Of a stretch of DNA of 64,000 nucleotides, positions 48,001 through 60,119 are shown piece by piece. The stretch covers positions 25,092,021 through 25,156,020 of the forward strand of contig CM052362.1 of the NCBI GenBank assembly GCA_028551475.1, read 5' to 3'. Under the pieces are notes generated by a model. The model saw only the letters and a program-made list of their open reading frames with translations, was not told where the DNA came from and did not search any database. Both the position numbers and the translations under genes were made by a program. Within the stretch, counting starts at the first letter, position 1. Every line of letters starts with the position of its first letter. Source of the stretch: Casuarina equisetifolia. Its lineage: Eukaryota; Streptophyta; Magnoliopsida; Fagales; Casuarinaceae.

Positions 48001-49500
48001 AGATGAAACAAAGAAAAGGTAAGGAAGTAATGGATGAAATGCAGTTGCAAGTAGTATCAACTCTAGTTTCAAAATGGTTGGATACAATAAAGAATGAAGT
48101 GGTTGATTGTGTAGAAATTCAGGATATAATTCATAGACTGAGTAAAGGGGATGCAGGAACTAATTGGCAGCATAGGAATGGTGTTTTATTCTATGTGCAA
48201 GATGTGATTGACAATATAAGAATGGTGTTTTATTCTATAAGCAAAGGATCTATTTGAGCAAACAATCCACCTTAATTCCTGTTATTTTATAGGAGTTCCA
48301 TGGAGCAACACATGAAGGGTATTTCAAAACATTGTAACGAGTAAAGGCAATGTTCTACTGTGTTAGCATGAAACAATATGTGATGCAATTTATGCAAGAA
48401 TGCAAGATATGTTAGCAAGTTAAGTGGGATGAATATCAAGCCAAATGGATTGCTTCAGCCATTACTGATTCCAGCACTGGTTTGGGAAGAGATATCCATG
48501 GATTTTGCCTATTTCCAAAGGGAAACAAGTGATAATGGTGGTAGTGGATTTTATTCAAAGTTGGCTCACTTTATCCCTCTTAGACACCCCTATACAGTAG
48601 TAAGTGTTGCACAAGTTTTATTTGAAAATATTTTCAAGCTCTATAGGTTGCCACACAACATAGTTTGTGATAGGGATGTTATGTTTACTAGTCTTTTTTG
48701 GAGGCAATTGTTTGAGTTGCAGGGCACTAAGTTTAATTTTCTACTACATACCATCCTTAAACCGAGAGCCAATATGAGGTGGTAAATAAAACTCTAAAAT
48801 TTTATCTGTAGTGCTTTGCTTTTAATCATCTTAGAGAATGGATAAATTGGTTGCATTGGGCTGGGTATTGCTATAATACCAACATCCACAATAATTTGCA
48901 GAAATCTCCCTATGAGGTGGTGTATGGCAGACCTCCCCCACGTTGTCAACCTATTTACCGGGCTCATCAACTATAGAAATGGTGGATAAAGAATTGTAGG
49001 ACAGAGACGCAATACTGAAGAACCTGAAGGAAAGGTTACAGCTAGCCCAAAATAGGATGAATAAGTATTATGATGTAGGAAGAAATGAGGAATAGTTTGT
49101 AGTAGGTGATTGGGTTTATTTGGAGTTGCAACCGTACCAGGGAAATTCAGTAGCTGTCAGAAGAAATTTCAAGTTGTCATCCAGATACTATGGCCCTTTT
49201 GAAGTTGTGCAGAAAATAGGAGAAGTGGCTTATTTGAAGCTGTCCCTAGGCTCCAAAATCCATGATGTATTCGTATTTCCATGCTCAAGCGAGTTCTTGG
49301 TAAGCATGTTCAAGTTCAAGATGAATTGCCATCCTATTTGGTAAAGGAGGATGCGTTAAGTCCCCTGCCTCAAGCAATTAGAGCAGCACGTTAGAAACAA
49401 ACATCCTGAGTACTCGGTACATTGGCAAGGCTTGCCACTGCAAGAGGCCAATTGGCTAGATGCTGCTCTTTTTGAAGAACGTTATTCAGATTTCTATCTT
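45001..49500 (+). pseudogene. gypsy gag-pol remnants
   Basis: Recognisable pieces in order: gag (EFPKYDGDSD near 45190, and the segment 45337-45678); protease with FLIDSGNTHYF near 46030; reverse transcriptase from 46855 ([32 protein letters not shown]); RNase H from 47580 to 47815 (STYDKELLALILAVK); integrase 48430-48785 (EEISMDF, VCDRDVMFTS). Near 47130 a T-run frameshift coincides with the reverse-transcriptase active site, where the first Asp of the usual double Asp reads as Asn. The coding is beyond function. Confidence 0.9.
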
Positions 49501-49531
49501 AGGGACAAGGTTGTTGTTCAGCCGGGAGGAA

Positions 49532-49957
49532 TGCAGCAGTCCAAAGTTTCAGCAAGAGTGGCTAATTCTAAGGAGCTGAGGTGGAACCTGGCAGCTCGGG
49601 GATCATTGTTTTGATTGTTTCCTTTAGTGCTTTATGTTAGTCGTTTTACTCATTTCCTTTATGCGTTTTGTAATAAGTTTGGAATGAATGAGTTTGCTCT
49701 TGCTGAGGGGTATAAAAGGATGAAAAGCCGTTCATTCAGTTAAGTCTATTTTCCAGAAGCTAATTGTGCTTTTGGAGGTTTGAGTTCCCTCTCATTGAAC
49801 TCTTTCTATCAATTGATTAAGGTTTCCTTTCCAGTATTCAAGATTAGTAGAAAATCTAAGTTCGCGAGGCGGAATTGTTTTGATTTCAGCCTTGCTCCTA
49901 TTCTGTCGTTTACTAGATCGTTCGTGAGAGAGAATCCTGAGTGGCTGGACCGCTGGA
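49532..49957 (+). repeat. 3' LTR of the gypsy element
   Basis: It follows a purine tract (GGGAGGAA) and carries a GGTATAAAAGG TATA box near 49709-49719. It matches the 5' LTR along its length at roughly 85-90 percent by eye. Confidence 0.85.
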
Positions 49958-49962
49958 CCCAA

Positions 49963-50500
49963 CTACCCAGATACGCACTTCTTTTTCAGTAGCACGCCTC
50001 CTAATGCGCACACAAGTTGATTTTTTTTCCCTAGTTTCCACAATGATTTATAGGCAAATTATTCGTTGTATGTTTACTGTTCCAAATATCATTAAACCCA
50101 AGGAAAAAAAAAAAGATACTATCACCATTAATATTACATAGGGAAACACTTCCAATTGATCAATCAAGCATTATTTTGTATCAGCACTTTTAACTTCACA
50201 AGTACGTTGCATTCTTCAAACTTATGTAGTCCAGTGCAATCCTAGAGCAGGTAAGCATCTGCTGCAAAAGAGATCCCATAGAGGTGCTGTTGTTAACAAA
50301 AAGGATTCAGTAGCCACCGACACGAAAAGGAAGTCATAAGCATTTTGGTGATGCTCATCATAATTCAATTCAGGTTTAACAGCAAGACATGTTCACAGAT
50401 TACAATATCCTCACATTCATATTTTGAGAGTGAAAGGCTGTAGAAAAAAAAAAAATCAGTAACAAGGCAAAACAAAACTTACAGCTTCCGATCTCGGTAC
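49963..50500. other. Probable glutathione peroxidase 3' UTR and intergenic DNA
   Basis: AT-rich DNA after the gypsy element. The right part should be the 3' UTR of the minus-strand peroxidase gene. No other feature was recognised. Confidence 0.5.
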
Positions 50501-52740
50501 TTAAGATGATTCCAACAGATTCTGGATGTCTTTCTGCAAGAATGAAACAACAATCAGACGTGCGCACAGTTTTCAGTAGAATGAAATATTAAAAAATGGA
50601 ATATACTGCTCTAACCTCAATTTTAAGAGGTGAAGTGGTTGGCGCATATCTCTCCACAACTTTTCCTTCTTTGTTCACTAGAAACTTTGTGAAGTTCCAT
50701 TTTATCCCATCCCCAAACAGCCCCCCTTTTTGTGATTTGAGGAACTTGTAAATTGGTGCTGCATTCTTCCCATTAACCTCAATCTATAACACATATCATA
50801 CATTCGAGAAAAATCAGTATGCATTTCTGTACTCCAAACTAAATAAATAAATAGAAAAACGTTTCCCTTAAGCTAAAATACTTGCCACAAAGAAAATGAT
50901 AACTAAACTTTTATCAATATCAAATCAATTGCTTTTTGCCTGATAAAATGTCAAGGTTAGAACAATCCCAAGAAAAGAACCAGCTTTTCATGTTATAACA
51001 TGTTATTACAGTAACAAATCTCATTCTAGTCGACCACCTCCTTCGTGTTGTGAGGGGTCATCCATGGCAAATAGAAAAAGGAAATTGGGAAATATTTGGC
51101 AGCCATGTCAGATTTTAGTGTCTGCTACACAATGGATGATCAATTTGCTGAAAAAACATTGTCAATTTTTGACTCACGCTTCCGAGGAAATACCTTATCG
51201 AAAATTGGAAATTCAGCTTTAAACATTGTGCAAGCTACTTCCTGAATCTCTTCATTGTTTCCAGGTTCTTGTCCTGCAAACTGGTTGCAAGGAAATGCCA
51301 AGATCTCAAACCCTGTGGAAAAATAAAAGTAAAAAATGATAAATTTTCCAAAGACAAGAAGAAAAACAAGCATTAAAAAGATTACTACACTGCTTTAAGT
51401 AGATGAAAGACACACCTTGACTTTTGTACTTTTCATACAAAACGTTCAATTCTTTGTAGTTTGTTTGGGTTAAACCACTGCAAGAATAAACGTGATGAGT
51501 ATGTATGTCAAAACCAAAATACAACACAAAGTTGATAGATATGATGACAGTCTACAGCCTCAAACAAAATTCAAGGTCAAAATTAAAAGGACAGCTAATG
51601 ATCAGAACATGAAGCCCAAATATAGGAACTTATCTTTTTCTTAAATTTATAGTCAGATGTTCGTCTTTATTAGATCAACCCCACATGCAATCTCCGTCCA
51701 ATTGGAGAGGAATAAACAACACACAGAGGATCCACTAAAGATCCTCAGATACACCACCAGCTAATGAAAGACGCCAGAAACTAGAGAAAAATGGCGAATC
51801 TTCACGCTCTACCTCCCACAGGTGATAGAACTTCTATAAGCTCCAATGGAGAAGAAGAATGATTTAGTGCTCCACAGGAAAGGTGTAGTTGAAGGAAAGA
51901 AGAGATGCATCGTACTTAGTGTAGTTTGACAGAATGGTGTTATAAAAACTCGGCAACCGATACAACCATTGGGCGAAGACAGATCGGTGAAGAACAGATT
52001 AACAAAGATATACCCAAACAGAGCCACAAACATAACGTGAACTAGGAATGGATAGAAACTCACAAGGAAAAACAGATCAGATTAGATTACCATTTCGAAG
52101 CAACGTTGACAATCAGAAGAACCTTCCCACTGTATTCACTGAGACTTACATCACTTCCTCGTGTATCCTGCCATTTAATTCGTACGGAGAGACAAAGTTA
52201 AAAATAAGCCTTGAATAAGAACACCAAAACAGGTTTGACTCAAATATTCTTCCATTTGAATAAACGAAACGGGATGATTATATCCCACAAGCACCGGAAA
52301 ATTAAATAGGGCATACATCCCCATAAAACACCAAAGAAAGAGAGACCCTTAAAGAGAAAACAACCCGCGCAAATTGCCTTCGACATCAGTTAGTTGACCA
52401 AATCATGGCATGCTTTCTTTCACCCCCAAAAGCATGGCACAATAGTCAATTAGATGGATTTTTGGCTTGGTTTTTGGCATCCAAACAAACAAGAAGCATG
52501 AATTGACTACACTTTTCTCTGATCTTAACAAAGAAGAGCTTAACAGAGACTAAAGAAACAGAGAGAAAATAAGCAAAAACCCAGTACCTTGACCGTATAA
52601 TCGTAAATGGATTTGGAAGTATCTTCAGCCATACTCGGAGAAGTAGAAGAAGGGGAAGAAGATGGGTTCTTGTACAAGTAGAGAAAAGCAATACCAAGAA
52701 CAAGAAAAGAGAACCAATAGGTTAGTTCCAAAAGACGCAT
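50501..52740 (-). CDS. Glutathione peroxidase (thioredoxin-type, Cys form) with N-terminal membrane anchor
   Basis: Plant glutathione peroxidases reduce lipid and other hydroperoxides and mostly use thioredoxin as reductant. Six exons (52588-52740, 52091-52167, 51416-51477, 51194-51312, 50616-50783, 50501-50533) close in phase to 203 residues. Cys77 in NVASKCGLT is the peroxidatic residue (Cys, not selenocysteine). Gln108 in FPCNQF and Trp166 in KWNF complete the usual catalytic set, and Cys125 (EVACTMF) is the likely resolving Cys. Residues about 6-20 ([18 protein letters not shown]) form a hydrophobic helix followed by a Ser/Pro linker, suggesting a signal anchor to the secretory membranes or plasma membrane. 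A second in-frame Met opens the conserved domain at MAEDTSKS, so alternative starts could give a soluble form. An upstream in-frame Met at 52851 seems to lie in the leader. Confidence 0.93.
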
Positions 52741-54456
52741 ACTAGCGAACAGATCAGACAGTCCACGCACATCAATGTCATTCACGCATCTTTCAGGGAA
52801 ATATAATAGGAAAATGAGGTGGTCATGAATGCACGTTGACAGATTTGGCATCTGCTGCTGGCGTTTTCATCAATATTAAGAGGTTCCGTGGGAAGGTAAG
52901 AGTTGGTGGGCGGATTTAATGTAACAGTTCTTCTGTCCTCCAATAATGGCACGTAAATTTTGTGAAAGGTTGATGGAGTAAAACGTCAAAATGGCACCCA
53001 ATGGATAACGGGATCATCGTGTCATCACTCTACATTCCTGATCAACGTACTCACAAGACTCGTCGACATTTTCCTAACAACGGCAGTAACTCCTAATAAG
53101 ATTGCATTGGGATCTGCTATCTCCGCTGGTACAGGCTTCGAGAGTTTCAAAATAGTCTTCCACCTAAAACTTCTAGCTAAATAGATAAGAATACATTACA
53201 TTTACTATAAAAGTCATCTCCACTATCTAAATTAAGTGAGAGTGAAAGCCACCACATGGTGGGTTGCCCGGACATTGATTATGGAGTGTAATGAGCTGTT
53301 ATCTGCTTATAAGGTTTTTTGGCTTAATGATTAAATCATATAATATTTATATTCATTGGACCCACAAGTGGGCTCATTTTAGGGATTGAGCCCTGATCTT
53401 TTTATCTTACCTTAAAATATTTCAAATTATTATTATATTTTCAAATATATCTTGTCGATAGAGAAGATACACTAATAAAATCAATCATTTTGCATTTCAA
53501 AGTGAGAGGAATAATTTAAGTCAAAATTTTCAAACTGAGCAAGTATTAGTTCTGGTAATATTAATACAGAGAGAACCCATTCTTGCTACGCAGAACACAC
53601 CCTTTCTATTTCTACTACTCAAATAGCACCTCCCGGCATAGGAAGAACAATACTAGAGTTCAAAGCAAAAAAAAGGAAAAAAAAAAGAAAAAGAAAAAAC
53701 ATTCACAGCGAAAGGGGCGGTAAACGGTGTGAACGAAGATGGGCGAAAGCAAAATCGAGAGAGAAGTAGAGAAGTAAAACTTTAGGAGATTCCACTGATC
53801 GGCCATGAAATCATTTCGGACACATCGAGCTATGCAAGATCTGAATAAAAGAAAAAAGTATGTAGAACTAACTGTTGCCATTCACAGCACTAAATGATGG
53901 AAAGCACAGTATGTTGGATCTTTCAGAATGAATTCTATGTTATTAAAGCTCCAAATCATCTTCCCAAAAGCATGGCCCTAAGGTTTCCTTGATTCTTCAA
54001 GGGTAGCTTAAATATGGAAAGTCAGATACATCTACCTTGATGCGCATTAGACCTCTTTTAGCAATTAGTTTATACCCGCGATGAGGAGGATGAGCTCTCC
54101 ATACTGATTGGTCTGTATTTGCTTGAATTTAACAACTGACCACTAGTGCCAGTCGATGGAAATTGACCACTGATCAGAGGGCATTATCGGTTTCTCCATA
54201 GCCTTGTGGTAGGGATCTCTAACTTTGGCATACTTGGCCCAAATTTTCTTGCCTGACTCTTAATTTTCTTAACAACCACACAAAAGTGAGGAAAATCACA
54301 GATAGCCATCCATGACCAGATGAAAAAAGAAAATAAAAACCCAAATACCATAACAACATACCCGCAAACTCACCAAGCTGGTAATTTACTAGCTTTGATG
54401 ATGGGATTTGGTCCTTTAGTCATGGGGCGCTAGTGTAGAAGGTTTGAGGTAATGGC
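52741..54456. other. Intergenic, no gene recognised
   Basis: The left end holds the peroxidase promoter and leader. The rest is AT-rich, with a poly-purine tract near 53665-53700. The minus-strand frame at 53660-53881 ends in a Phe run templated by that tract and is not called. Confidence 0.5.
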
Positions 54457-54461
54457 CTGAC
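54457..54461. repeat. Target-site duplication, left copy (CTGAC)
   Basis: CTGAC at 54457-54461 directly precedes the second copia element and recurs at 60115-60119 directly after it. Confidence 0.88.
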
Positions 54462-54709
54462 TATTGGAGATACGTGTGCTTAATAGGAATATGTGTTCCT
54501 TATTTAGGACTATTATTTCCATGTATATTGCATTGTTTGAGAAAGTATCATTGTGTTACGCAGAATTATATTTCATTTATTTTCTTGTATATTTCCTTTC
54601 ATGATTGATCCTTGCAGTATATAAGGACACCATATGTAAAGCTTTTCTCTCAAGCCAATACACAAAAGTTTCTCCCAATTTATGTCTTCTTTATCATCGA
54701 CTTGTGACA
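54462..54709 (+). repeat. 5' LTR of the second copia element
   Basis: 248 bases, the same length as the 3' copy at 59867-60114, with scattered substitutions. The 5' terminus reads TA where the 3' copy has TG. A tRNA-Met-type primer-binding site with changes (TGATATCACGAGCC) follows at 54710. Confidence 0.9.
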
Positions 54710-54794
54710 TGATATCACGAGCCTAGTTTTTTTTTCTAGCTTCTCACTTCCGCACTTTTTTCACCTATCTTTTACTCCTTTTTGATGTCCTTTT

Positions 54795-57700
54795 TTGGCC
54801 ATGTCGACCACTTATACGGACCCCGACGCCCCTACCTTGATAGAAGACCTCACCCATATCCTTTCACCCACTACCACCCTTCCTTCTCAAGCCCTCTATG
54901 GTGCGGACTCCACTTTGGCCCAGGACACCTTGCTTGGTGCCGGGTCTGCTGGCTCCTCTCAGGCCCTTTCGGGCCCTTCCAATTAGCCCCCTCTTTACCC
55001 TTGGCCCCCTTTTCCTTGGGCCCATTATCTCTACCCTGGCCTCGGACCCGTTTTGACCCGTTCTGCATGGCTCACTAGGTACGGGTCCCAACTTGTCTCT
55101 ATCGGGTGGCCCAGCTCCCTCCGACCCGTCAGCTCCTTCGGGTTTGAATTCGGGTCCGGATCCCTACCCGGGACTCTCGGGTTTGGGGCCAAATCCCTAC
55201 CCAAATTCATCCCCAATTATGCTGCCATATTTCGCTACCGGCCACCCTAAAATTGGTAACCCTCTTTTCACGGCCTCCTCCGATGATCCCAAACTTTGGC
55301 TCATCTCGCATGTTCTTATCGGTGCCAAGAACTATTCCCTTTAGTCCCAAGACCTCCGTTGTGCCCTTGTCACCAAAGACAAGGATGGCTTCCTCGACGG
55401 TGGCGTTCCCCTCCCGACCACCAAGCGCCTCATCCGCTAGTGGCGCAAATGCACTCAATTGGTCTGTTCCTGGCTTAGCAATACTTTGGCCCTCGATGTC
55501 ATTGCCTTACTTTCGCCTACCAAAGATCCCAAAGTCCTCTGGGATAATCTTCGCGAGCTTTACAGCTGTTCCAACTGCATGTGCCTCTTCCAGATTGAAC
55601 AACACCTTGTTGACCTACTGCAAGGCTCCCTTGCCATCTCTGTCGTATACAATTTGTTCATGGCTCTTTGCCACGAACTCAATCAAATTTTTGAACCGCT
55701 CGTCGACCTCGAATCCACCTTTCAATAATTTCACCGCCTTAAGGAAGAACAGCGGCTCATGCGGTTCCTTTTGATTCTGAACGATTCCTTCTAATCGTTT
55801 TGATCTTAGGTTTTAGCCATGGAATTGTCGCTGTCACTCCACTGCCTCATCTTCCTCATTGTGTAGGAAGAAAACCACCGCTTGGCTTCGGCGGAATATC
55901 TCTAGGTTGGTGACTCCGTGGTCCTTGCTGCTTGCGCCATCGCTGCTTAGAAAGCCATTGCTGCTCGTGGTTTCAATGACGATTGGGTTATGTAGGCGAC
56001 TCTCTAGGGTTTTATGAGGGAGCCCCCTTCTTATCTGGATCTGACGGCTTTCGATCTTTACCTAAATCCGACAGACATCATTTGATCGTGACTCTAGCAT
56101 CATCCGATGGCTCCTATGGCTTCATAAACGCGCCTCCATCGGACAGTCCTCACTTCATCTCCCATCCCCCTTAGATGGATGACTCCTAGCTCCTTTTCAG
56201 TGTGCCTATCCACAGAGGATCACGCGGGCCTCATAACGGGCTGTCTAGCGCGCGCGCGTCGGTCCAACGGGCCGAATAGGCCCAATGGCCCAGCTACTCC
56301 TCGAGCCTGATCCAATCACTTGTTTTGTGACCATTGTAAATGCACCAACCACACCAAGGAAACATGTTAGAAATTACATGGCTGTCCTGGGGAACGTGAC
56401 TCCAAAGAACCAGAATTTGGCTCCAATGCCGTGACCTCTCAAGACAAATCCAACAAACCTTTTAATAAAGCCCAGCTCCATCATATTATTCAAGCCTTCC
56501 AATAAATGGGCCAACCTGAAAAAATTGCCAGCTTTGGAGGTATTTCTTTCTATTTTATGAGTTCTATTTTATCATCTGATTGGCTTATTAATTCAGGTGC
56601 CAATGACCACATTATTTGCGATCCAAATTTTTTTTCCACCATCTATAATTCTTGTTCTTCCATGTTTGTCCATCTCCCCATTGGAAATGTCACCTTCGTC
56701 ATCAAAATTGGTGATGTTCAACTCACCCCCAAATTTATTCTTAAAAATGTCCTTTATGTCCCTCATTTTCGTTTTAATCTTATTTCCATTTCCAAAGCTT
56801 GTGCCCATAATAATTGTTGCGCCCTTTTCGATTCTCATTCTTGTTTTTTTTAGGCTTGTTCAACTAGCAAACTGATGGGCTTGAGTAACGTTAAACAAGT
56901 GCTTTATTTTTGGACCTCCATTCCTAAAAATTCAAATATATCTTTATGTAATACTCTTATTGTAGGCACCTTTTGTAATGCACATTTCAATAATAATATT
57001 TTGCTTTCCCATGAATGATTGGGCCATAGTGCCCCCTTTCCTCACCTATCTTGTCCAATTTGCCCTATTGCTAAACAACCTCGCTCTTCCTTTCCCCTTA
57101 ACTCCTCTCGCACTTCTTTTATTTTTTCACTTCTCCATCTTGACATTTGGGGCCCTTATCACACCCCCATCATGATGGGTCTTGTTTCTTCCTTACCATT
57201 ATGGATGATTTTTCCCATGGCACTTGGGTTTTTCTCATGCAATCCAAAACCCAAGTCCTTCTCCACCTTATCCGCTTCTTTGCTCTCATTCAAACTTAGT
57301 TTCACACCTCTATTCAGTGAGTTCGTACCGACAATGCTCGTGATTTCTTTAATTATGCTTGTTTGTTCTTCTTCTTTGATCGAGGCATTCTTCACGAGAG
57401 CTCTTGTCCTTATACTCCTCAACAGAATGACATTGTTGAACATAAACATCGTCATCTTCTTGAGGTTGCTCACACTTTCAAATACCAGGCCTCTATTCCT
57501 GAAAAATTTTAGGGTGATTGTGTGGTTACTGTTGCTTACACGATCAATCAGATGCCATCTCGAATTCTTAATGGGAAGACGCCTTTTGAGCTCCTCTTTG
57601 GGAGAAAACCTGATCTTGGTCATCTTTGGGTTTTTGGCTGCCTTTGCTTCGCCAATATTGTAGGATATTGTGACAAATTTGCCCCTCATGCCACTCGGTG

Positions 57701-59859
57701 TATCTTTATGAGGTACCCTCCCTTCAGAAGGGCTACCGTGTTTATGACCCTGCTTCTGGTAATTTTCTCATTAGCTGTGATGTCATTTTAAATGAAGCTA
57801 TTTTTCCTTTACAGGATGACTCTATTGATTCTGTTTCCTCTACCCTACCGATGCCTCCTTGGCCTTTTTTGACTGATGAGCCTGCCCTATCACCTCCGAT
57901 CCTCTTTTTGGGTCCCTCTCCCTGCCCTTCACCTGCTCTCATTCTTGTGCCCCCCTTTCTCTTGTACCACCTTCACCTATTCCTCATCCAATACCCTTAG
58001 AACCCAATCCCCCTTCCTTAGATTACCCTTTACTCGATCTTGCTCCTGATGATTCCCTGGCCTTTGTTCCTTATGTACCCTCTCCCATTGCTCCCCTTTC
58101 CCCACCATTTCCTGCTCTTCGGCGTTGTGGTTGAGCTACCCACCCCCTCACTTGGACCCAGGACTACATTTACTCCACCACCGATTCTCTTAGCTCCCAT
58201 TATCTTATATCCTCCTATGTTAGCTTTGCTCGTCTCTCTCCGGACCATCTTTGCTGCATCAGTCTGATCTCTGCTGAAGTAGAACCTTCTTCTTATAATG
58301 AGGTTGCTGCTGACCCTCGATGGCAACAAGCCATGGAAGCTGAACTTCATGCGCTTGCTGATAGTCGCACTTGGGATGTTGTTCCCTGTCCTCTTCATCA
58401 TCGTCCTATTGGTTGCAAATGGGTCTACAAGATCAAGCACCGTGCTGATGGCTCTGTTGAACGGTACAAGGCTAGTCTCGTTGTTAAGGGCTATACCCAG
58501 AAAGAAGGTTTTGATTATCATGACACCTTCTCTCTTGTCGCCAAGGCAAACACTGTTCATTTTTTCCTTACCATCGTTGTCTTCCGAGACTGGTCTCTTC
58601 ATCAGATGGATGTCAATAACGCCTTTCTTCATAATGATTTGGATGAAGAAATCTACATGGACCTTCCTCTTGGATTATGTAGATAGGGAGAGTCTAGGAT
58701 TTGTTGTCTTTGTAAATCCCTATATGGTTTCAAGTAAGCTTCTAGACAGTGGTATGCCAAGTTCATAGCTACTCTTCTCTCAGTGAATTTCAAACAATCT
58801 CGCCATGATTATGCTCTTTTCACTTGGAGATAGGGTACTTCTTCTATCTATTTACTTATATAAGTGGATGACATTTTAATCATGGGAAATAATATTTCCG
58901 CCATTGATTGTTTTAAGTCTTATCTCCACTCCACATTCCACATCAAGGACCTTGGACCACCTAAATACTATTTGGGTATAGAGATTGCACAATCAAAAAA
59001 AGGGATTTCTCTCAGTCAACACAAATTTGTTTTGGAAATCCTCTATGATGTTGGTCTTTTAGGGTGTAAACTGGTGGTTATCCCTTTTGAGCAGAATTTA
59101 AACCTCACTACACCGGAATATGATATTGGCACGTCATCGCTTGATCAGGATCAGTTGCTTAAGGATCCCTCTACATATCAACGCCTAGTAGGGAAGTTCA
59201 TCTATCTCACCATGACAAGACTAGATATTTGTTATGCAATCCACATACTTAGTCAGTTCATGCATGCACCGAAGCAATCTCACATGAATGCAACTCTCAA
59301 AGTTGTTAAGTACTTAAAGGGATGCCTCGGTCTTGGACTTCTATTATCTAGAAATTGTAACATGGAAATGAAGGCATATTGTGATACTGACTATGCCACA
59401 TGTCTTATGAGCCGTCGATCGACAACAAGTTTCTACATTAAGTTAGGTAATTCCCTCATTTCTTGGAAGACAAAGAAGCAATCCACTGTTTCCTTATCAT
59501 CTACTGAATGAGAATATCGAGCAATAGCAAAGACAACTTGTGAAGTCATATGGTTAAGATAACTATTGTGTGATCTTGGCATACAAATGAAAGGTTCCAC
59601 TTTACTATTTTGTGACAACGATGCAACCTTGAAACTTTTAGCAAATCCTATAGTTCATGAAAGGACCAAACATATTGAGGTAGATTGCCACTTCACAAGA
59701 GATAAGATTCAGAAGGGAGTTATCAAGACTTGTGAAATAAACACTACAGAACAACCTGCCGACATTTTCACAAAGGCTTTCTATCAACGACAACACACGT
59801 ATTTACTAAACAAGCTTAGTGTGTTCGACGTCTATAGACCTCTAAAACCACTAGCTTGA
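54795..59859 (+). pseudogene. copia gag-pol remnants with many TAG stops
   Basis: Gag starts near 54795 and, after a frameshift, most of the coding is in one frame from 55093. Recognisable pieces are: gag (KDPKVLWDNLRELY near 55540); a zinc knuckle near 56320-56370; protease (DWLINSGANDH near 56580); pre-integrase and integrase (LDIWGPYHTP near 57136, shifted frames to 57790); reverse transcriptase from 58333 (GCKWVYKIKHRADGS, VDDILI near 58865); and RNase H from 59350 (CDTDYAT, ERTKHIEVDCHF). In-frame stops include 55342, 55438, 55726, 55864, 55903, 55948, 55993, 56005, 58684, 58735 and 58831. Several coincide with positions that are Gln in copia proteins. Confidence 0.92.
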
Positions 59860-59866
59860 GGGGGAG

Positions 59867-60114
59867 TGTTGGAGATACATATGCTTAATAGGAATATGCG
59901 TTCCCTATTTAGGACTATTATTTCCATGTATATTGCATTATTTAGGAAAGTATCATTGTGTTAGGTAGAATTATATTTCATATATTCTCTTGTATATTTC
60001 CTTTCATGGTTGATCCTTGCATTATATAAGAACAACATATGTAAAGCCTTTCTCTCAAGCCAATACACAAAAGTTTCTCCCAATTTATGTCTTCTTCATT
60101 ATCAACTTTTGGCA
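59867..60114 (+). repeat. 3' LTR of the second copia element
   Basis: It begins TGTTGGAGATAC directly after the polypurine tract and ends TTTTGGCA directly before the CTGAC duplication. A TATATAAG box lies near 60024-60031. Confidence 0.9.
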
Positions 60115-60119
60115 CTGAC

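Larger units (their letters stand above)
44508..49957 (+). mobile_element. Decayed Ty3/gypsy (chromovirus-like) retrotransposon
   Basis: About 5.45 kb. Both LTRs are recognisable but clearly diverged, so the insertion is old. The flanks CCTAA (44503-44507) and CCCAA (49958-49962) look like a duplication with one change. Order of domains is gag, protease, reverse transcriptase, RNase H, integrase, which defines Ty3/gypsy. A chromodomain-like segment (YSVHWQGLPLQEANWLD, near 49415-49470) follows the integrase, as in chromoviruses. Numerous stops and frameshifts break every domain. Confidence 0.92.
54462..60114 (+). mobile_element. Decayed Ty1/copia retrotransposon with exact TSD
   Basis: About 5.65 kb: two 248-bp LTRs, a primer-binding site, copia-order coding remnants, and a polypurine tract (TTGAGGGGGAG) ending at 59866. 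The 5-bp duplication CTGAC flanks it. LTR divergence of several percent makes it older than the copia element at 9185. It is unrelated at the family level to that element, because the LTRs do not match. Confidence 0.95.

Noticed and set aside
53660-53881. 73-codon minus-strand frame ending in a Phe run
   Set aside because: The Phe run is templated by a poly-purine tract; there is no domain or splice context.
57159-58632. Long minus-strand frames in the second copia element (57159-57689 and 58030-58632)
   Set aside because: They are antisense to integrase and reverse transcriptase remnants and arise from the C-rich sense strand.
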